This document shows, piece by piece, positions 22,421-30,867 of a stretch of DNA of 37,147 nucleotides (its first letter is position 1; each line of letters opens with the position of its first letter). A model generated the notes under the pieces. It was not told the DNA's origin. It worked only from the letters and a program-made list of their open reading frames with translations, and did not search any database. The translations under genes and the position numbers were made by a program. Source of the DNA: a virus; IMG/VR virus record IMGVR_UViG_3300021963_000331, positions 1-37,147 of that record; one strand, 5' to 3'.

Positions 22421-23986
22421 TTAAAAGTTAATAACTGTTTTAATCTTTTCTACCTGATCAACTTGTCTATTAATGGGCAGGCGATTTTCAATATAAAGAA
22501 TTTCGCCGGTAGTATTAACAACATCAGGATCAGTCAGACTATTTATAGTCAATCCAGTAGTGCTTGTTGTATTATTTGTTAATACTGATTCTGCATTAAT
22601 AATAGGAATTACTGGTAGAAGGTATATCTGATTTACATCCGATTTAATTTGGGCAACGATAAATCTGCCGCCACCATCTGTCCAGATTTCATCATCATTT
22701 GAGTATTGTGTTGTGTCATCAACTTCAACAACGTAACAGGTAGTTCCTGTATCATCGCGGAAATTTATTAGATCCATGTCTAACGGATTTTTAAGTATTC
22801 CAAGTTGACGATAATCGTTGTTATAGAAGTAATCGCTAGTATCGTTGGTAAGATTTACCGATATACAGACGGTCTTTGCGAGAAGTTCTTTTACTGGATT
22901 TGCACCATGGCCATAATACGGCGAAACAACGGCTGTAGCAGTAGCGCCAGAACCTATTCCCAAGATATTTGTGAAAGATACATTCGCAAACGTATACCCA
23001 GTGCCAGGATTTGTAACATCAACTCTTTCAATTCTTCCGAATTCATTGACAAATGCAACTGCTTCGGCCCCAGTTCCATCTCCAGAGATTGTTACTAAAA
23101 CGTCACCTGCAGAATAGTTATCGCCGATTGTATCGACGGTAATTCTATCTACAGTACCCGGCACAGCGGCGGCTTCAATTGATTCTTGAACTAATGAAAC
23201 AGGAATATGACCAAGATTCGCTGTAGCAGCCGCTCCAACACCAGTATCATTATCAACTATTACGATATACGCAAAAGTATAGCCGTGACCCTGAGTAACA
23301 ACATTAATTTGTGAAATTTGATTCGTTTCAGCATCTACAACTGCTTCTGCCGTTGCGCCTACTCCATCACCGTGAACCAATACAGTTGGAACATTTTCTG
23401 AATCGTATCCAGAACCACCATCATCAACTGTAATTGAATCTATTTCACCATTAATATCGTATAAAGGAACACCAACACCTGCCATCTTGCGAACAGGAAT
23501 AAAGTCTGTAGATAGAAACTTCAACTGATCCGATGCTTCAATCTTAAACATATACTTCCATACGTATCCATCCGGTAGAACAAATGCGTTTGCAGTATCC
23601 GTGCTTGTTGGCTTATTATAACTAGGAGAATTATAATTGTTGTTTAGGCACTTATAGACTCTCATATCATCTGTAAGAACATAAAAATCTTTTGTCGAAA
23701 GATTGTCTACGTCATCATAGTGATCATATACAGTACCTGCAACCCAATCAATTCGACGAGCCATCATGACCACGTCAGGTGATTGAATACGCTTGAGAAA
23801 CATTATATTTCTATGTGTTTGACCATTATATGCCTCTGTATCCAACGGAGTTTCTGGTGTACCAACCGTTGGCCATTCTGTGGTTTTACCCACAAACAGA
23901 TAGAATAAGTCATTCTCGTTTACAACATCACGATAGAACCCTCTAGCGAGTTCGTTTCGTGCAAGTGTTCTTAGTAATAAAGCCAC
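22421..23986 (-). CDS. gp8: Baseplate wedge protein gp8
   Basis: A 521-residue protein, longer than T4 gp8 (334 residues). Seen: LLRTLARNELARGFYRDVVN, NDLFYLFVGKTTEWP, DFYVLTDDMRVYKCLNNNYN and a DGYVWKYMFKIEASD segment, which follow the gp8 family. The extra length includes about residues 180-360: four to five tandem glycine-rich modules such as DDGGSGYDSEN, TQGHGYTFAY and NPGTGYTFANV, each with a GDG(V/T)GA(T/E)A turn. Similar modules occur in the 922-residue wedge gene and the DUF4815-like gene. T4 gp8 is a wedge dimer that bridges gp7, gp10 and gp6. The added modules would project from it and could carry fibres. Confidence 0.82.
   Translation of the reverse strand: MALLLRTLARNELARGFYRDVVNENDLFYLFVGKTTEWPTVGTPETPLDTEAYNGQTHRNIMFLKRIQSPDVVMMARRIDWVAGTVYDHYDDVDNLSTKDFYVLTDDMRVYKCLNNNYNSPSYNKPTSTDTANAFVLPDGYVWKYMFKIEASDQLKFLSTDFIPVRKMAGVGVPLYDINGEIDSITVDDGGSGYDSENVPTVLVHGDGVGATAEAVVDAETNQISQINVVTQGHGYTFAYIVIVDNDTGVGAAATANLGHIPVSLVQESIEAAAVPGTVDRITVDTIGDNYSAGDVLVTISGDGTGAEAVAFVNEFGRIERVDVTNPGTGYTFANVSFTNILGIGSGATATAVVSPYYGHGANPVKELLAKTVCISVNLTNDTSDYFYNNDYRQLGILKNPLDMDLINFRDDTGTTCYVVEVDDTTQYSNDDEIWTDGGGRFIVAQIKSDVNQIYLLPVIPIINAESVLTNNTTSTTGLTINSLTDPDVVNTTGEILYIENRLPINRQVDQVEKIKTVINF
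22540..22547 (-). promoter_or_regulatory. Possible late promoter box (TATAAATA) for the giant gene
   Basis: A perfect minus-strand TATAAATA near the 3' end of gp8, 134 bases upstream of the DUF4815-like gene start. It sits in the inverted repeat GACTAT-ATAGTC. A location just ahead of a 5.9-kb structural gene is suggestive but not decisive. Confidence 0.35.
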
Positions 23987-23995
23987 GATCTATCC

Positions 23996-24442
23996 TTAGT
24001 TGATAGTCACAGTCCATGTGATAGTCATGCTGTCCGATGCGCCCTTGTTAATTACAGAAAAGACTGTGCGGCAAAGCATTGTACCTGTTGTTGCGTCATT
24101 GAAGACACCGGCTTCTGTAAGAGCGCCTGTACCATTACCAGCTGCAAATGTGGCTACATATTGCACGGTGTTGGTTGAAGGTGTTGTAGAAGTTAATGCT
24201 GCACGATAGACTTCTGTACCGAGAGTTGTGTTGCCAACAGCAGCGGCAGTGTTATTTGTACCAACTGCCATGTGCGACATAACAGCAGATGATGTACCAG
24301 CCATACGAGAAGCAATAAATGTCTTACCAGCGGTTGTTACAATATTAGGAACAGTGTATTCTTCTTTGATGTTACCGCTCTCATCACGGAGAACGATATT
24401 AAGACTACCTGTCATCTTTTCGGTTACATCTTCGAATTTCAT
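23996..24442 (-). CDS. Small tail-associated protein
   Basis: A 148-residue protein between the 922-residue wedge gene and gp8. Seen: MKFEDVTEKMTGSLNIVLRD, then NIVTTAGKTFIASRMAGTSS, MSHMAVGTNNTAAAVGNTTL and a C-terminal TEAGVFNDATTGTMLCRTVF and MTITWTVTIN. From memory this domain (NLVVTAGK...MSHMAIGTG) recurs as a small tail or fibre protein in many unrelated tailed phages. It is probably a beta-sandwich that binds to the tail or helps adsorption. AAGGAGT directly ahead of the ATG is one of the strongest ribosome-binding sites in the window, which suggests high copy number. Confidence 0.75.
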   Translation of the reverse strand: MKFEDVTEKMTGSLNIVLRDESGNIKEEYTVPNIVTTAGKTFIASRMAGTSSAVMSHMAVGTNNTAAAVGNTTLGTEVYRAALTSTTPSTNTVQYVATFAAGNGTGALTEAGVFNDATTGTMLCRTVFSVINKGASDSMTITWTVTIN

Positions 24443-24464
24443 TAGTTATACTCCTTGGTTTTAA

Positions 24465-27233
24465 TTAGATTGCGTAATCTGTTCCAGCATAATCGCCTAC
24501 GTCCGCTACGCCTGATGTATAGTCATATGCCCAATAATTTTGAATATTTATATTACCTGATTCTGACCCTGTTGTAGAATCTGAAATAACCTTGCTAAAG
24601 GTAATAACATCTACAGTTTCAGATGATGTAATTGTTTCCGATACAACTTTATCGAACGCCACAATTGAAGTTTCTGTGGTACTTGACGTAGAATCTGTTA
24701 CCAGTTTTCCATATGATATGAATGAATCGTCAGTTGTGGATGATGTGGAATCTTCAACTGCTTTTTCATAAGCTACTGCGGCAGCTTCTGACATTGTAGA
24801 TGTTTCACCAAATTCTCTAGTTTGACCTATGAGAAGTTCTTCGGTAACTGTTACGGAATCTGAAAGTGATTTGCTAAACGAGACACTAGTATCATCTGAA
24901 GGTGCTGAGATGGAATCACTGAGAACTTTACCGAATGATACGTTTGCTTGATCGGTAGGTTCAGATGTAGAGTCCGTAAGAACTTTACTGAAACTTACAC
25001 TTGGCGCGTCTGTTGGAGCCGAGATAGAATCCGTCAGTCCCTTATTGAAGCTAATACCGAATTGTGCAAGTGCGGTATCGACCATAGTGACTGTTTCATC
25101 AAAGAATTCAAAGAAGTCAATAGGCTGTCTTGCGACTTCGAACGATGCACCCAAATCTATCGTATCAAGAATAAGCAATTCACTGAATACTGCCATACCT
25201 ACAGGGTGAACAGTATTCTTTACCATTGTCATCCAGTTAGATGACGGTACTCTTGAACGTAAAACATATGAATAATTTTGATAGTAATAATTATCTTGTA
25301 GCTTATTAACATCGGATAGCATACCCTGGTGATTTAGATATCCTTCTTGGATAGATGCTATCGCGCCAGTTGTAAATCTTAGAGTTATTGTTCCTGCGCC
25401 AGTATTAGATGTTATTGTTACCGTAAATGTTTCAGCTTCAAAGCCACCGCCTGTTGCAAAAATTCTAACCTTTGTAGGTAGACCATCAGCATCAACCGCA
25501 TCAATAATAACACTAGCATTATTATCTACACCAATTTTTACATAATCACCAGAGAAATAATTCAATGCGGTATTAGGATAAGTATAAACATACTGCCCAG
25601 CAGAACCCGATTCCGTAATCGCATAAATTTCACCTGCTTTAAATCCATAATTTGGAGTTCCGGTGTGATCTATGATGGTGACAGTATCGGTAATAATACG
25701 ATCAATGTAACCATACTTATTGGTAATATCATCAATGAATACGAACGAACGAATATTATCGGTGTTAAATTCTACTACAGTTGATGTATCTTCGTAACCA
25801 GTGCCACCGGCTGTTACTGTTACATATTCAACTCCACCGGTGTCATTTAAGAATGCTGTTGCTGTTGCACCAATACCATCACCATCAGAAATGAATCTTA
25901 CTTCTGGTATGGCCTTATAGCCGCTACCAGTTGCATCCATTGCATCGATGATGCGCTGTTCGCTGTCAACACCTGGCTGTTGGAAATTAATGAAATATTC
26001 TTTAGATAGAACGTGATAGTTACCTTCGCCCTGAGACGTTAAATTGATTTCATTATATGTTGAGATTGTTACATAGTCTTCCGCGAAGAAATCTTCCGAA
26101 CAATATCTTGGATCGGAATCGAGTAAATTTTCTGCCAGTTTAATATGATTGGCATCAACTTTGATTATGTAATATACTTTACCATCTGTTAGACCGCCGA
26201 TGCCAACTGCATCTGCATAATAGATTACCATGTCTCCAGTAATGAAACCGTGGTTAGCAATAGTAATTTTATTATATGCTACATCGACATTACTACTTTT
26301 AACAAAGGTTTTAGTAGAGATTTGTTTTAATGCAACTTTGTCGCGATAGAGTCTAATGTAATTAGCATCAATTACTTTGACATAATATTGTCTATATGCT
26401 ACTGTTCCACCAAGAACTTCACCGCCTTGGGGATCGTAGATGACACAATCACCGGTGGTAAAACCGTGAGAAGGAATATGAATCCACGCGAAGTCGTATC
26501 CAAAATCTGTAGCAGTATCAAAGTTTCGTGCATGAAATTCTGGATCACCAGTTACCGCTAGAATAGTACCATCTTGTACCAGCAAGCGGGCATTTGCGCC
26601 CGCGCCAGGAAGAATGATGTAATCATTTTCTTCGTGCTTTACATATAGTTCATATGTCGGTTCTGTTGCATATGCAATTCTTGTAACATCTTGAATTGTG
26701 ATATCATGATATTCTTGTGTGGCAATATTTCCAAGATTTTTATGAGAATATATCTTGGCTCTTTTACCTTTAAGATCGAAAGGATCAAGTGTTATTGTAT
26801 CGTCTGTGGTAATTTTAAGTTTTTGTCTTTCTACCCAAATACCATCTGATGCTTTTAGAATATATTGTGATGGGTAGATGATATCAACATGTTCATTGAA
26901 GAAAGTTCTGAAAATAAAGTGAATGCTTTCTTCCGAACCCTTCGCTTCATAAAACTCTCGAATAAACTTTATGAGACGGCGATCATCCAGTAGAGAACCT
27001 TGCGGAAACATCTGGAGATATTGTTCGCGAAACGAGGGAAGAAATAAGTCTAGGGTTTTATTAATGTCGGAAAATGAGGCAGCATTCAATAGAACATTAT
27101 TTACCTCTCCGTCCTGATCTAGAAATGCATAATACTTTTCTAAAAATAGAACGAATTGAGGAAATTCATCTCTGATATAATCTGGAACTTGATTTGCAAT
27201 CAAATATGCCAGAGAATTTTTAAAATCCGACAT
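24465..27233 (-). CDS. Large baseplate wedge-type protein (gp7 position) with 19-residue repeats
   Basis: A 922-residue protein in the position of T4 gp7 (1032 residues), between gp6 and gp8. Seen: the N-terminus ANQVPDYIRDEFPQFVLFLE, then a segment with SLLDDRRLIKFIREFYEAKG and FIFRTFFNEHVDIIYPSQYI, found in baseplate proteins of T4-like aquatic phages. Residues of about 255-370 hold two copies of a beta domain (HGFTTGDCVIY and HGFITGDMVIY, each ending with a YY(V/I)(K/I)V(I/D)DAN motif), and about 434-480 a GSGY/GTGY module. The last 200 residues hold eight Ser/Thr-rich repeats such as FSKVLTDSTSEPTDQANVS. I call it a gp7 counterpart by position only; homology to T4 gp7 is not shown. Confidence 0.75.
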   Translation of the reverse strand: MSDFKNSLAYLIANQVPDYIRDEFPQFVLFLEKYYAFLDQDGEVNNVLLNAASFSDINKTLDLFLPSFREQYLQMFPQGSLLDDRRLIKFIREFYEAKGSEESIHFIFRTFFNEHVDIIYPSQYILKASDGIWVERQKLKITTDDTITLDPFDLKGKRAKIYSHKNLGNIATQEYHDITIQDVTRIAYATEPTYELYVKHEENDYIILPGAGANARLLVQDGTILAVTGDPEFHARNFDTATDFGYDFAWIHIPSHGFTTGDCVIYDPQGGEVLGGTVAYRQYYVKVIDANYIRLYRDKVALKQISTKTFVKSSNVDVAYNKITIANHGFITGDMVIYYADAVGIGGLTDGKVYYIIKVDANHIKLAENLLDSDPRYCSEDFFAEDYVTISTYNEINLTSQGEGNYHVLSKEYFINFQQPGVDSEQRIIDAMDATGSGYKAIPEVRFISDGDGIGATATAFLNDTGGVEYVTVTAGGTGYEDTSTVVEFNTDNIRSFVFIDDITNKYGYIDRIITDTVTIIDHTGTPNYGFKAGEIYAITESGSAGQYVYTYPNTALNYFSGDYVKIGVDNNASVIIDAVDADGLPTKVRIFATGGGFEAETFTVTITSNTGAGTITLRFTTGAIASIQEGYLNHQGMLSDVNKLQDNYYYQNYSYVLRSRVPSSNWMTMVKNTVHPVGMAVFSELLILDTIDLGASFEVARQPIDFFEFFDETVTMVDTALAQFGISFNKGLTDSISAPTDAPSVSFSKVLTDSTSEPTDQANVSFGKVLSDSISAPSDDTSVSFSKSLSDSVTVTEELLIGQTREFGETSTMSEAAAVAYEKAVEDSTSSTTDDSFISYGKLVTDSTSSTTETSIVAFDKVVSETITSSETVDVITFSKVISDSTTGSESGNINIQNYWAYDYTSGVADVGDYAGTDYAI
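24545..24552 (-). promoter_or_regulatory. Possible late promoter box (TATAAATA) for the small tail gene
   Basis: A perfect minus-strand TATAAATA near the 3' end of the 922-residue gene, 103 bases upstream of the strong ribosome-binding site and ATG at 24442. This would allow the small tail protein to be made at a higher level than the wedge protein. Confidence 0.4.
24560..25070 (-). repeat. Eight 57-bp units encoding a 19-residue Ser/Thr-rich repeat
   Basis: The C-terminal part of the 922-residue protein holds repeats of exactly 19 residues that start with F/Y-x-K-x-(L/V) and contain DS(I/T)S followed by Thr/Asp. Six copies keep 19 residues. One (SKSLSDSVTVTEEL) is expanded to about 36 and one is cut short at the end. 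The units are diverged at the DNA level. Confidence 0.8.
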
Positions 27234-27236
27234 GTA

Positions 27237-29096
27237 TTAAGTTCCAATTATATTGATAGTTGTGCCTGAAATATAATTTCTTTCCGGTGTTCTTGTCGAG
27301 GTATCTTGTGCTAACACCAGACTGTTATTTACAGTGGGTATTGTAGCATATGTATATGTGTCCATTTCATTTACTGGCACAAGAATAATATCAGGTGATG
27401 AACCCTGAGGTTGAATATAAACTCTCAAGTAAAGATCATTTACTATAGACGCAATGTATAAGCTAGAGATAAAGATTTTACCACTAACATAATCCACGGT
27501 GCCAACCGCAGTTGATAGTAAAGTATTTGTATCATCATATAAGTCTAGAGTACCAGTGGTTGCATTATCAACATAACTATCTCGTAGATAACAGTTGATA
27601 GTTTTACCAGAAGCTAATACAGTGGTAAATGTATTTGATCTAATAGTATTAGGCGCAATAGTTGTGTTATAGTTCAATACAATTCTATTGTTCTGACCAA
27701 GATATGGTTCAAATGCGCGATGTAAATTCAACTCAATATTAGTTGAGTAAATCGAAGGCGATACCGAATTAAGAAGTTCTAACAGTTCCGAATAGTAAAA
27801 GTTCTTTTTTACTTTAGACGTTGTATTAATAAAATAGCTTGATAGATAGTTTCTCATCGTGCTTTCGATAGTAGATGCCGATGCAGAAGTATTCTTCTTC
27901 TGATATCTTGATGTAATATTGAAACTTACATAGAGATATGTTGGATCAACAAATATTGGTTGAATACCGATTACCCCACGAGGCTTTAAAACGTCTCTAG
28001 CAATTGCTGTCTTATCTGTTTCCGTGATAACGCTATTTGGAAGAGGCTCAATAGCGATAAAAACTTTACCGTAAATAGGAGGATCATTGTCCTCGCCGCC
28101 CCATACTGAAATGGAATTAATGTTTCCGTATTGACTTTCAATCAAAGCATTATAGTCATCGGCAGTTACTGCACGATTTTTAGTTGCGTTGAATTTAGGG
28201 GCAATAAAACGAATAGAGTCTGTTGTCTGTGCGGCTGAACCACCATATGATCCTAGGGAAGAAATGCTTACAACTTCTCCGGTTCCAGTAATAGTAGACT
28301 TAGTTGCAACTCCTGTAATACCATTGGCCGCAGCACCGCCACTTACCATATAATCTACAGAAACTATATTACCAACAGCTAACTTAGCACCCAATACGTC
28401 ATCACCAAATACAAGTTCTGTTTCGCCGGTAGAGTTTTCTTCTACGAAAAATATTTTAGATTCATTTGTTAATGTAAGAATATCAGAACTATGTGTATAT
28501 GTGGTAAACTCTAATTCAGTATTAGACTTTTGAACTTGAACTTTAATTGTCGAAGTATCAACATTACCATTGATTAATTTAAACGGACCCGAAGTAGTTT
28601 CGCTACCAACCACAAATGTATTATTAGTTGGCTTACCCTCTACTAAAGTAACATTAAATGTAAATACGCCGCCAATCTTTTGTGCAGTGACGTCCTCAAC
28701 TGGATAAAATACATACGAGTTTCCATCAATACCTGATCCAGAAAAACCAATTGTTTTACTTAATGTCAAAGATGGAGATGTATAGTTGTTAGAAGGTGTA
28801 ATCGTAATTGTTGCATCTATTTTAGCAGACTTGATTGAACGTGGAGTATAACCCAGTGACTTTGCAATAGATACTACTGATCCGCGTTTAACCGCGCTAT
28901 CAATAAACATTTCGTTAGAAAGAAGATGTGCAAGTGTTGCATTATAATGTGTATTATATGCCAGCAGATCGATAAGAACAGATAAACCCGCACCGTCAAA
29001 GTTATAATCAGAAAATTCTGCTTGACCTTGGAGATAAGTTTTTAGATTGTCTCTGATACCAAAAAAATCTAATTCTGTGACATTTAATTGCGTCAT
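27237..29096 (-). CDS. gp6: Baseplate wedge protein gp6
   Basis: A 619-residue homologue of T4 gp6 (660 residues), which forms the inner iris ring of the baseplate and switches it between the high- and low-energy states. Seen: the N-terminus with FGIRDNLKTYLQGQAEFSDY and GLSVLIDLLAYNTHYNATLA, EMFIDSAVKRGSVVSIAKSL, GYTPRS, and a middle with ENSTGETELVFGDDVLGAKL and APKFNATKNRAVTADDYNAL, all typical for baseplate J-like/gp6 proteins. The C-terminal domain carries SYVDNATTGTLDLYDDTNTL. It follows gp25 and precedes the wedge gene by three bases. Confidence 0.93.
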   Translation of the reverse strand: MTQLNVTELDFFGIRDNLKTYLQGQAEFSDYNFDGAGLSVLIDLLAYNTHYNATLAHLLSNEMFIDSAVKRGSVVSIAKSLGYTPRSIKSAKIDATITITPSNNYTSPSLTLSKTIGFSGSGIDGNSYVFYPVEDVTAQKIGGVFTFNVTLVEGKPTNNTFVVGSETTSGPFKLINGNVDTSTIKVQVQKSNTELEFTTYTHSSDILTLTNESKIFFVEENSTGETELVFGDDVLGAKLAVGNIVSVDYMVSGGAAANGITGVATKSTITGTGEVVSISSLGSYGGSAAQTTDSIRFIAPKFNATKNRAVTADDYNALIESQYGNINSISVWGGEDNDPPIYGKVFIAIEPLPNSVITETDKTAIARDVLKPRGVIGIQPIFVDPTYLYVSFNITSRYQKKNTSASASTIESTMRNYLSSYFINTTSKVKKNFYYSELLELLNSVSPSIYSTNIELNLHRAFEPYLGQNNRIVLNYNTTIAPNTIRSNTFTTVLASGKTINCYLRDSYVDNATTGTLDLYDDTNTLLSTAVGTVDYVSGKIFISSLYIASIVNDLYLRVYIQPQGSSPDIILVPVNEMDTYTYATIPTVNNSLVLAQDTSTRTPERNYISGTTINIIGT

Positions 29097-29097
29097 A

Positions 29098-29496
29098 TTA
29101 TCTGCTTCTTCTTAGAATAGTTGAAAATGTGACAGGTCCCTCGACTCCGATAACCTGGAATGTTAAGTTAACTCTAAACGCATTTTCATCATATTCCGGA
29201 ATTACTTCAATATCTTGCGTTACAACTCTTGGTTCATACTTACTAATCAAAATATCAAGTTCAATCTGCAATCTGTTTGCTGAAATGATATCTATATTTT
29301 CGAACAGCATAGCATAAATCGGAGAACCCAGCTTGGGTTGAAAAGGTCTTTCATAGAACCTAGTCAAGATCAAGGTTTTCAAAGATTGCTTTACTGCATT
29401 AACGTCATACTTCTTCGCAAGGTCCCCCGTCACGGGATTAGCCGCGAAAGACAGGTCCAAGTCCGAATATATTCTGTTTACTTTTTTTATGTCCAT
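29098..29496 (-). CDS. gp25: Baseplate wedge protein gp25
   Basis: Exactly 132 residues, as T4 gp25, a lysozyme-like-fold protein that anchors the sheath to the wedges with gp6. Seen: MDIKKVNRIYSDLDLSF, YERPFQPKLGSPIYAMLFEN and YEPRVVTQDIEVIPEYDENA, the family hallmarks. The (E/S)RPF and YEPR motifs fit the W_gp25 domain. It is followed one base later by gp6. The 30-base gap upstream holds AGG before the ATG and a TATAAATA box, which lies too close to the ATG to make a normal leader. Confidence 0.94.
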   Translation of the reverse strand: MDIKKVNRIYSDLDLSFAANPVTGDLAKKYDVNAVKQSLKTLILTRFYERPFQPKLGSPIYAMLFENIDIISANRLQIELDILISKYEPRVVTQDIEVIPEYDENAFRVNLTFQVIGVEGPVTFSTILRRSR

Positions 29497-29501
29497 AAAC
29501 C

Positions 29502-29509
29502 TATTTATA
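29502..29509 (-). promoter_or_regulatory. TATAAATA box ahead of gp25
   Basis: A perfect minus-strand TATAAATA in the gap between the SGNH-M15 gene and gp25. It ends six bases before the gp25 ATG, so a T4-type transcript would begin at about the start codon and lack the AGG in the gap. Either it yields a leaderless gp25 message, or it is a chance match. Confidence 0.25.
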
Positions 29510-29526
29510 TAGATTGTATCGATGAA

Positions 29527-30867
29527 TTATTTTTTCAATCGAGGAAATTGACAGAAACTACCAGCAGTGCCAATGCCATGGTCGTTCCAGAATGTTCTGG
29601 CCAATGGCGCTCTTCCTCCTGGCGATGATGGCGCTCGAATACCGATGTGAACCCAGGGTTCGCTAGTTCCTCTAGGTTGGCGATCTGGTGCAAACTCATA
29701 AAGTAACTGATCGTATGGAACGAACTTAGCAATATCTTCTGCCACGCGAATTAGTGTACCAGAACCATTTGGATAATTTGGATAGAATACCATATCAGCC
29801 GCCCAGCCCACATCATGGGCAGATGTTGACGAGCCACCACCAGGAACTGTTCCATTTCTAAAACAAGAATTAATTGCCATATAAGGATATTTGTGCTTGA
29901 TTGGATCAAGACATAATACAGCAAGTTCTCTCAAATTACTTACTAGCTCATATGCCGACCATCTTCTATTACAGTGAGTTTTTCCTCCCATAGGAATTAC
30001 GGCACCACCACATCTTGTATGTAGAACATCATACAGGGTGTAATAGTGAGATAGTCTAATGCTCTTAGCCGCATTATTATAATCAATATTTTTTGGTATA
30101 GGAGGTAACTCTTGATTTGTGATATATTCTTTATTCGTGGGTTTTAGACCTTTAGCCGGAGGAAGAGGATCACCCGATGCCGTGGCTGGAACAGAATCAC
30201 TGCCCTCGCCAGCAGTAAAATTAGGACTTCCATCGCCCTGATCACAGCCACCATAATTACTATCTGGCGTGGAATCACCGCCCGTTGTGGGTGTTGCGCC
30301 ATCAGTCGCAGTTGGAGTATCTCCACCAGCTACACCACCAACAATACCTTTAATCTTTTCAACAATTGCACCAGTACCTTTTGCACCCATATCAGGATGA
30401 AGACCATCAGAAGTCGGATAGTTATCTAACTCAATTACTGGGTCATTTTTTTCTGCGGCAACTTTTCTAACAAGTGCCGCAGCCTTCTGCATATTGGCGA
30501 GAACTGCTTGTTCTGGTTTGCCATTACTTTGCTTAGTATATGGAACTATCCAGATAACTTTGGGAGAATTGAAAGATGCGCGTAATGCTCTAAGATTACT
30601 TTCTGTTTTTTGACCACCCTGATCATTTGTACCGGCGGAAATAACAGTATATCTAGAGCCGCTTTGACCTTTGTATGAGGACAGTATCTTATTAGTATCG
30701 TAACCTACAGTAGCATGAGAGCTTCCTGTTCCTGTTTTCTGATCGCTGGCTATTCCGCCTTGGCCCGATGCTGCACCAATTCTAACAGCAATGCTATCGC
30801 CAACATACGAGCCACCTGAAATAGGATTTACATTAGAATTTGATGATGGTGGATTTGTATCAGCCAT
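29527..30867 (-). CDS. SGNH hydrolase-M15-type peptidase fusion
   Basis: A 446-residue bifunctional enzyme candidate. Seen: N-terminal SGNH/GDSL domain, residues of about 20-178, with GDSI (Ser25), SAGTND (Asn81, Asp82) and DGLHPD (Asp154, His157), matching blocks I, III and V. A Gly/Pro/Thr/Asp linker (about 180-245) follows, then a C-terminal domain with INSCFRNGTVPGGG, STSAHDVGWAADM (His351, Asp358) and PWVHIGIR (His407): the zinc-ligand pattern of M15-type DD-/L-Ala-D-Glu peptidases. The SGNH part may de-esterify O-acetylated or other glycans; the peptidase could cut cross-links. It starts inside the stop of the preceding gene (TAATG at 30867), so it is part of the baseplate operon. No signal peptide. 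Confidence 0.85.
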   Translation of the reverse strand: MADTNPPSSNSNVNPISGGSYVGDSIAVRIGAASGQGGIASDQKTGTGSSHATVGYDTNKILSSYKGQSGSRYTVISAGTNDQGGQKTESNLRALRASFNSPKVIWIVPYTKQSNGKPEQAVLANMQKAAALVRKVAAEKNDPVIELDNYPTSDGLHPDMGAKGTGAIVEKIKGIVGGVAGGDTPTATDGATPTTGGDSTPDSNYGGCDQGDGSPNFTAGEGSDSVPATASGDPLPPAKGLKPTNKEYITNQELPPIPKNIDYNNAAKSIRLSHYYTLYDVLHTRCGGAVIPMGGKTHCNRRWSAYELVSNLRELAVLCLDPIKHKYPYMAINSCFRNGTVPGGGSSTSAHDVGWAADMVFYPNYPNGSGTLIRVAEDIAKFVPYDQLLYEFAPDRQPRGTSEPWVHIGIRAPSSPGGRAPLARTFWNDHGIGTAGSFCQFPRLKK

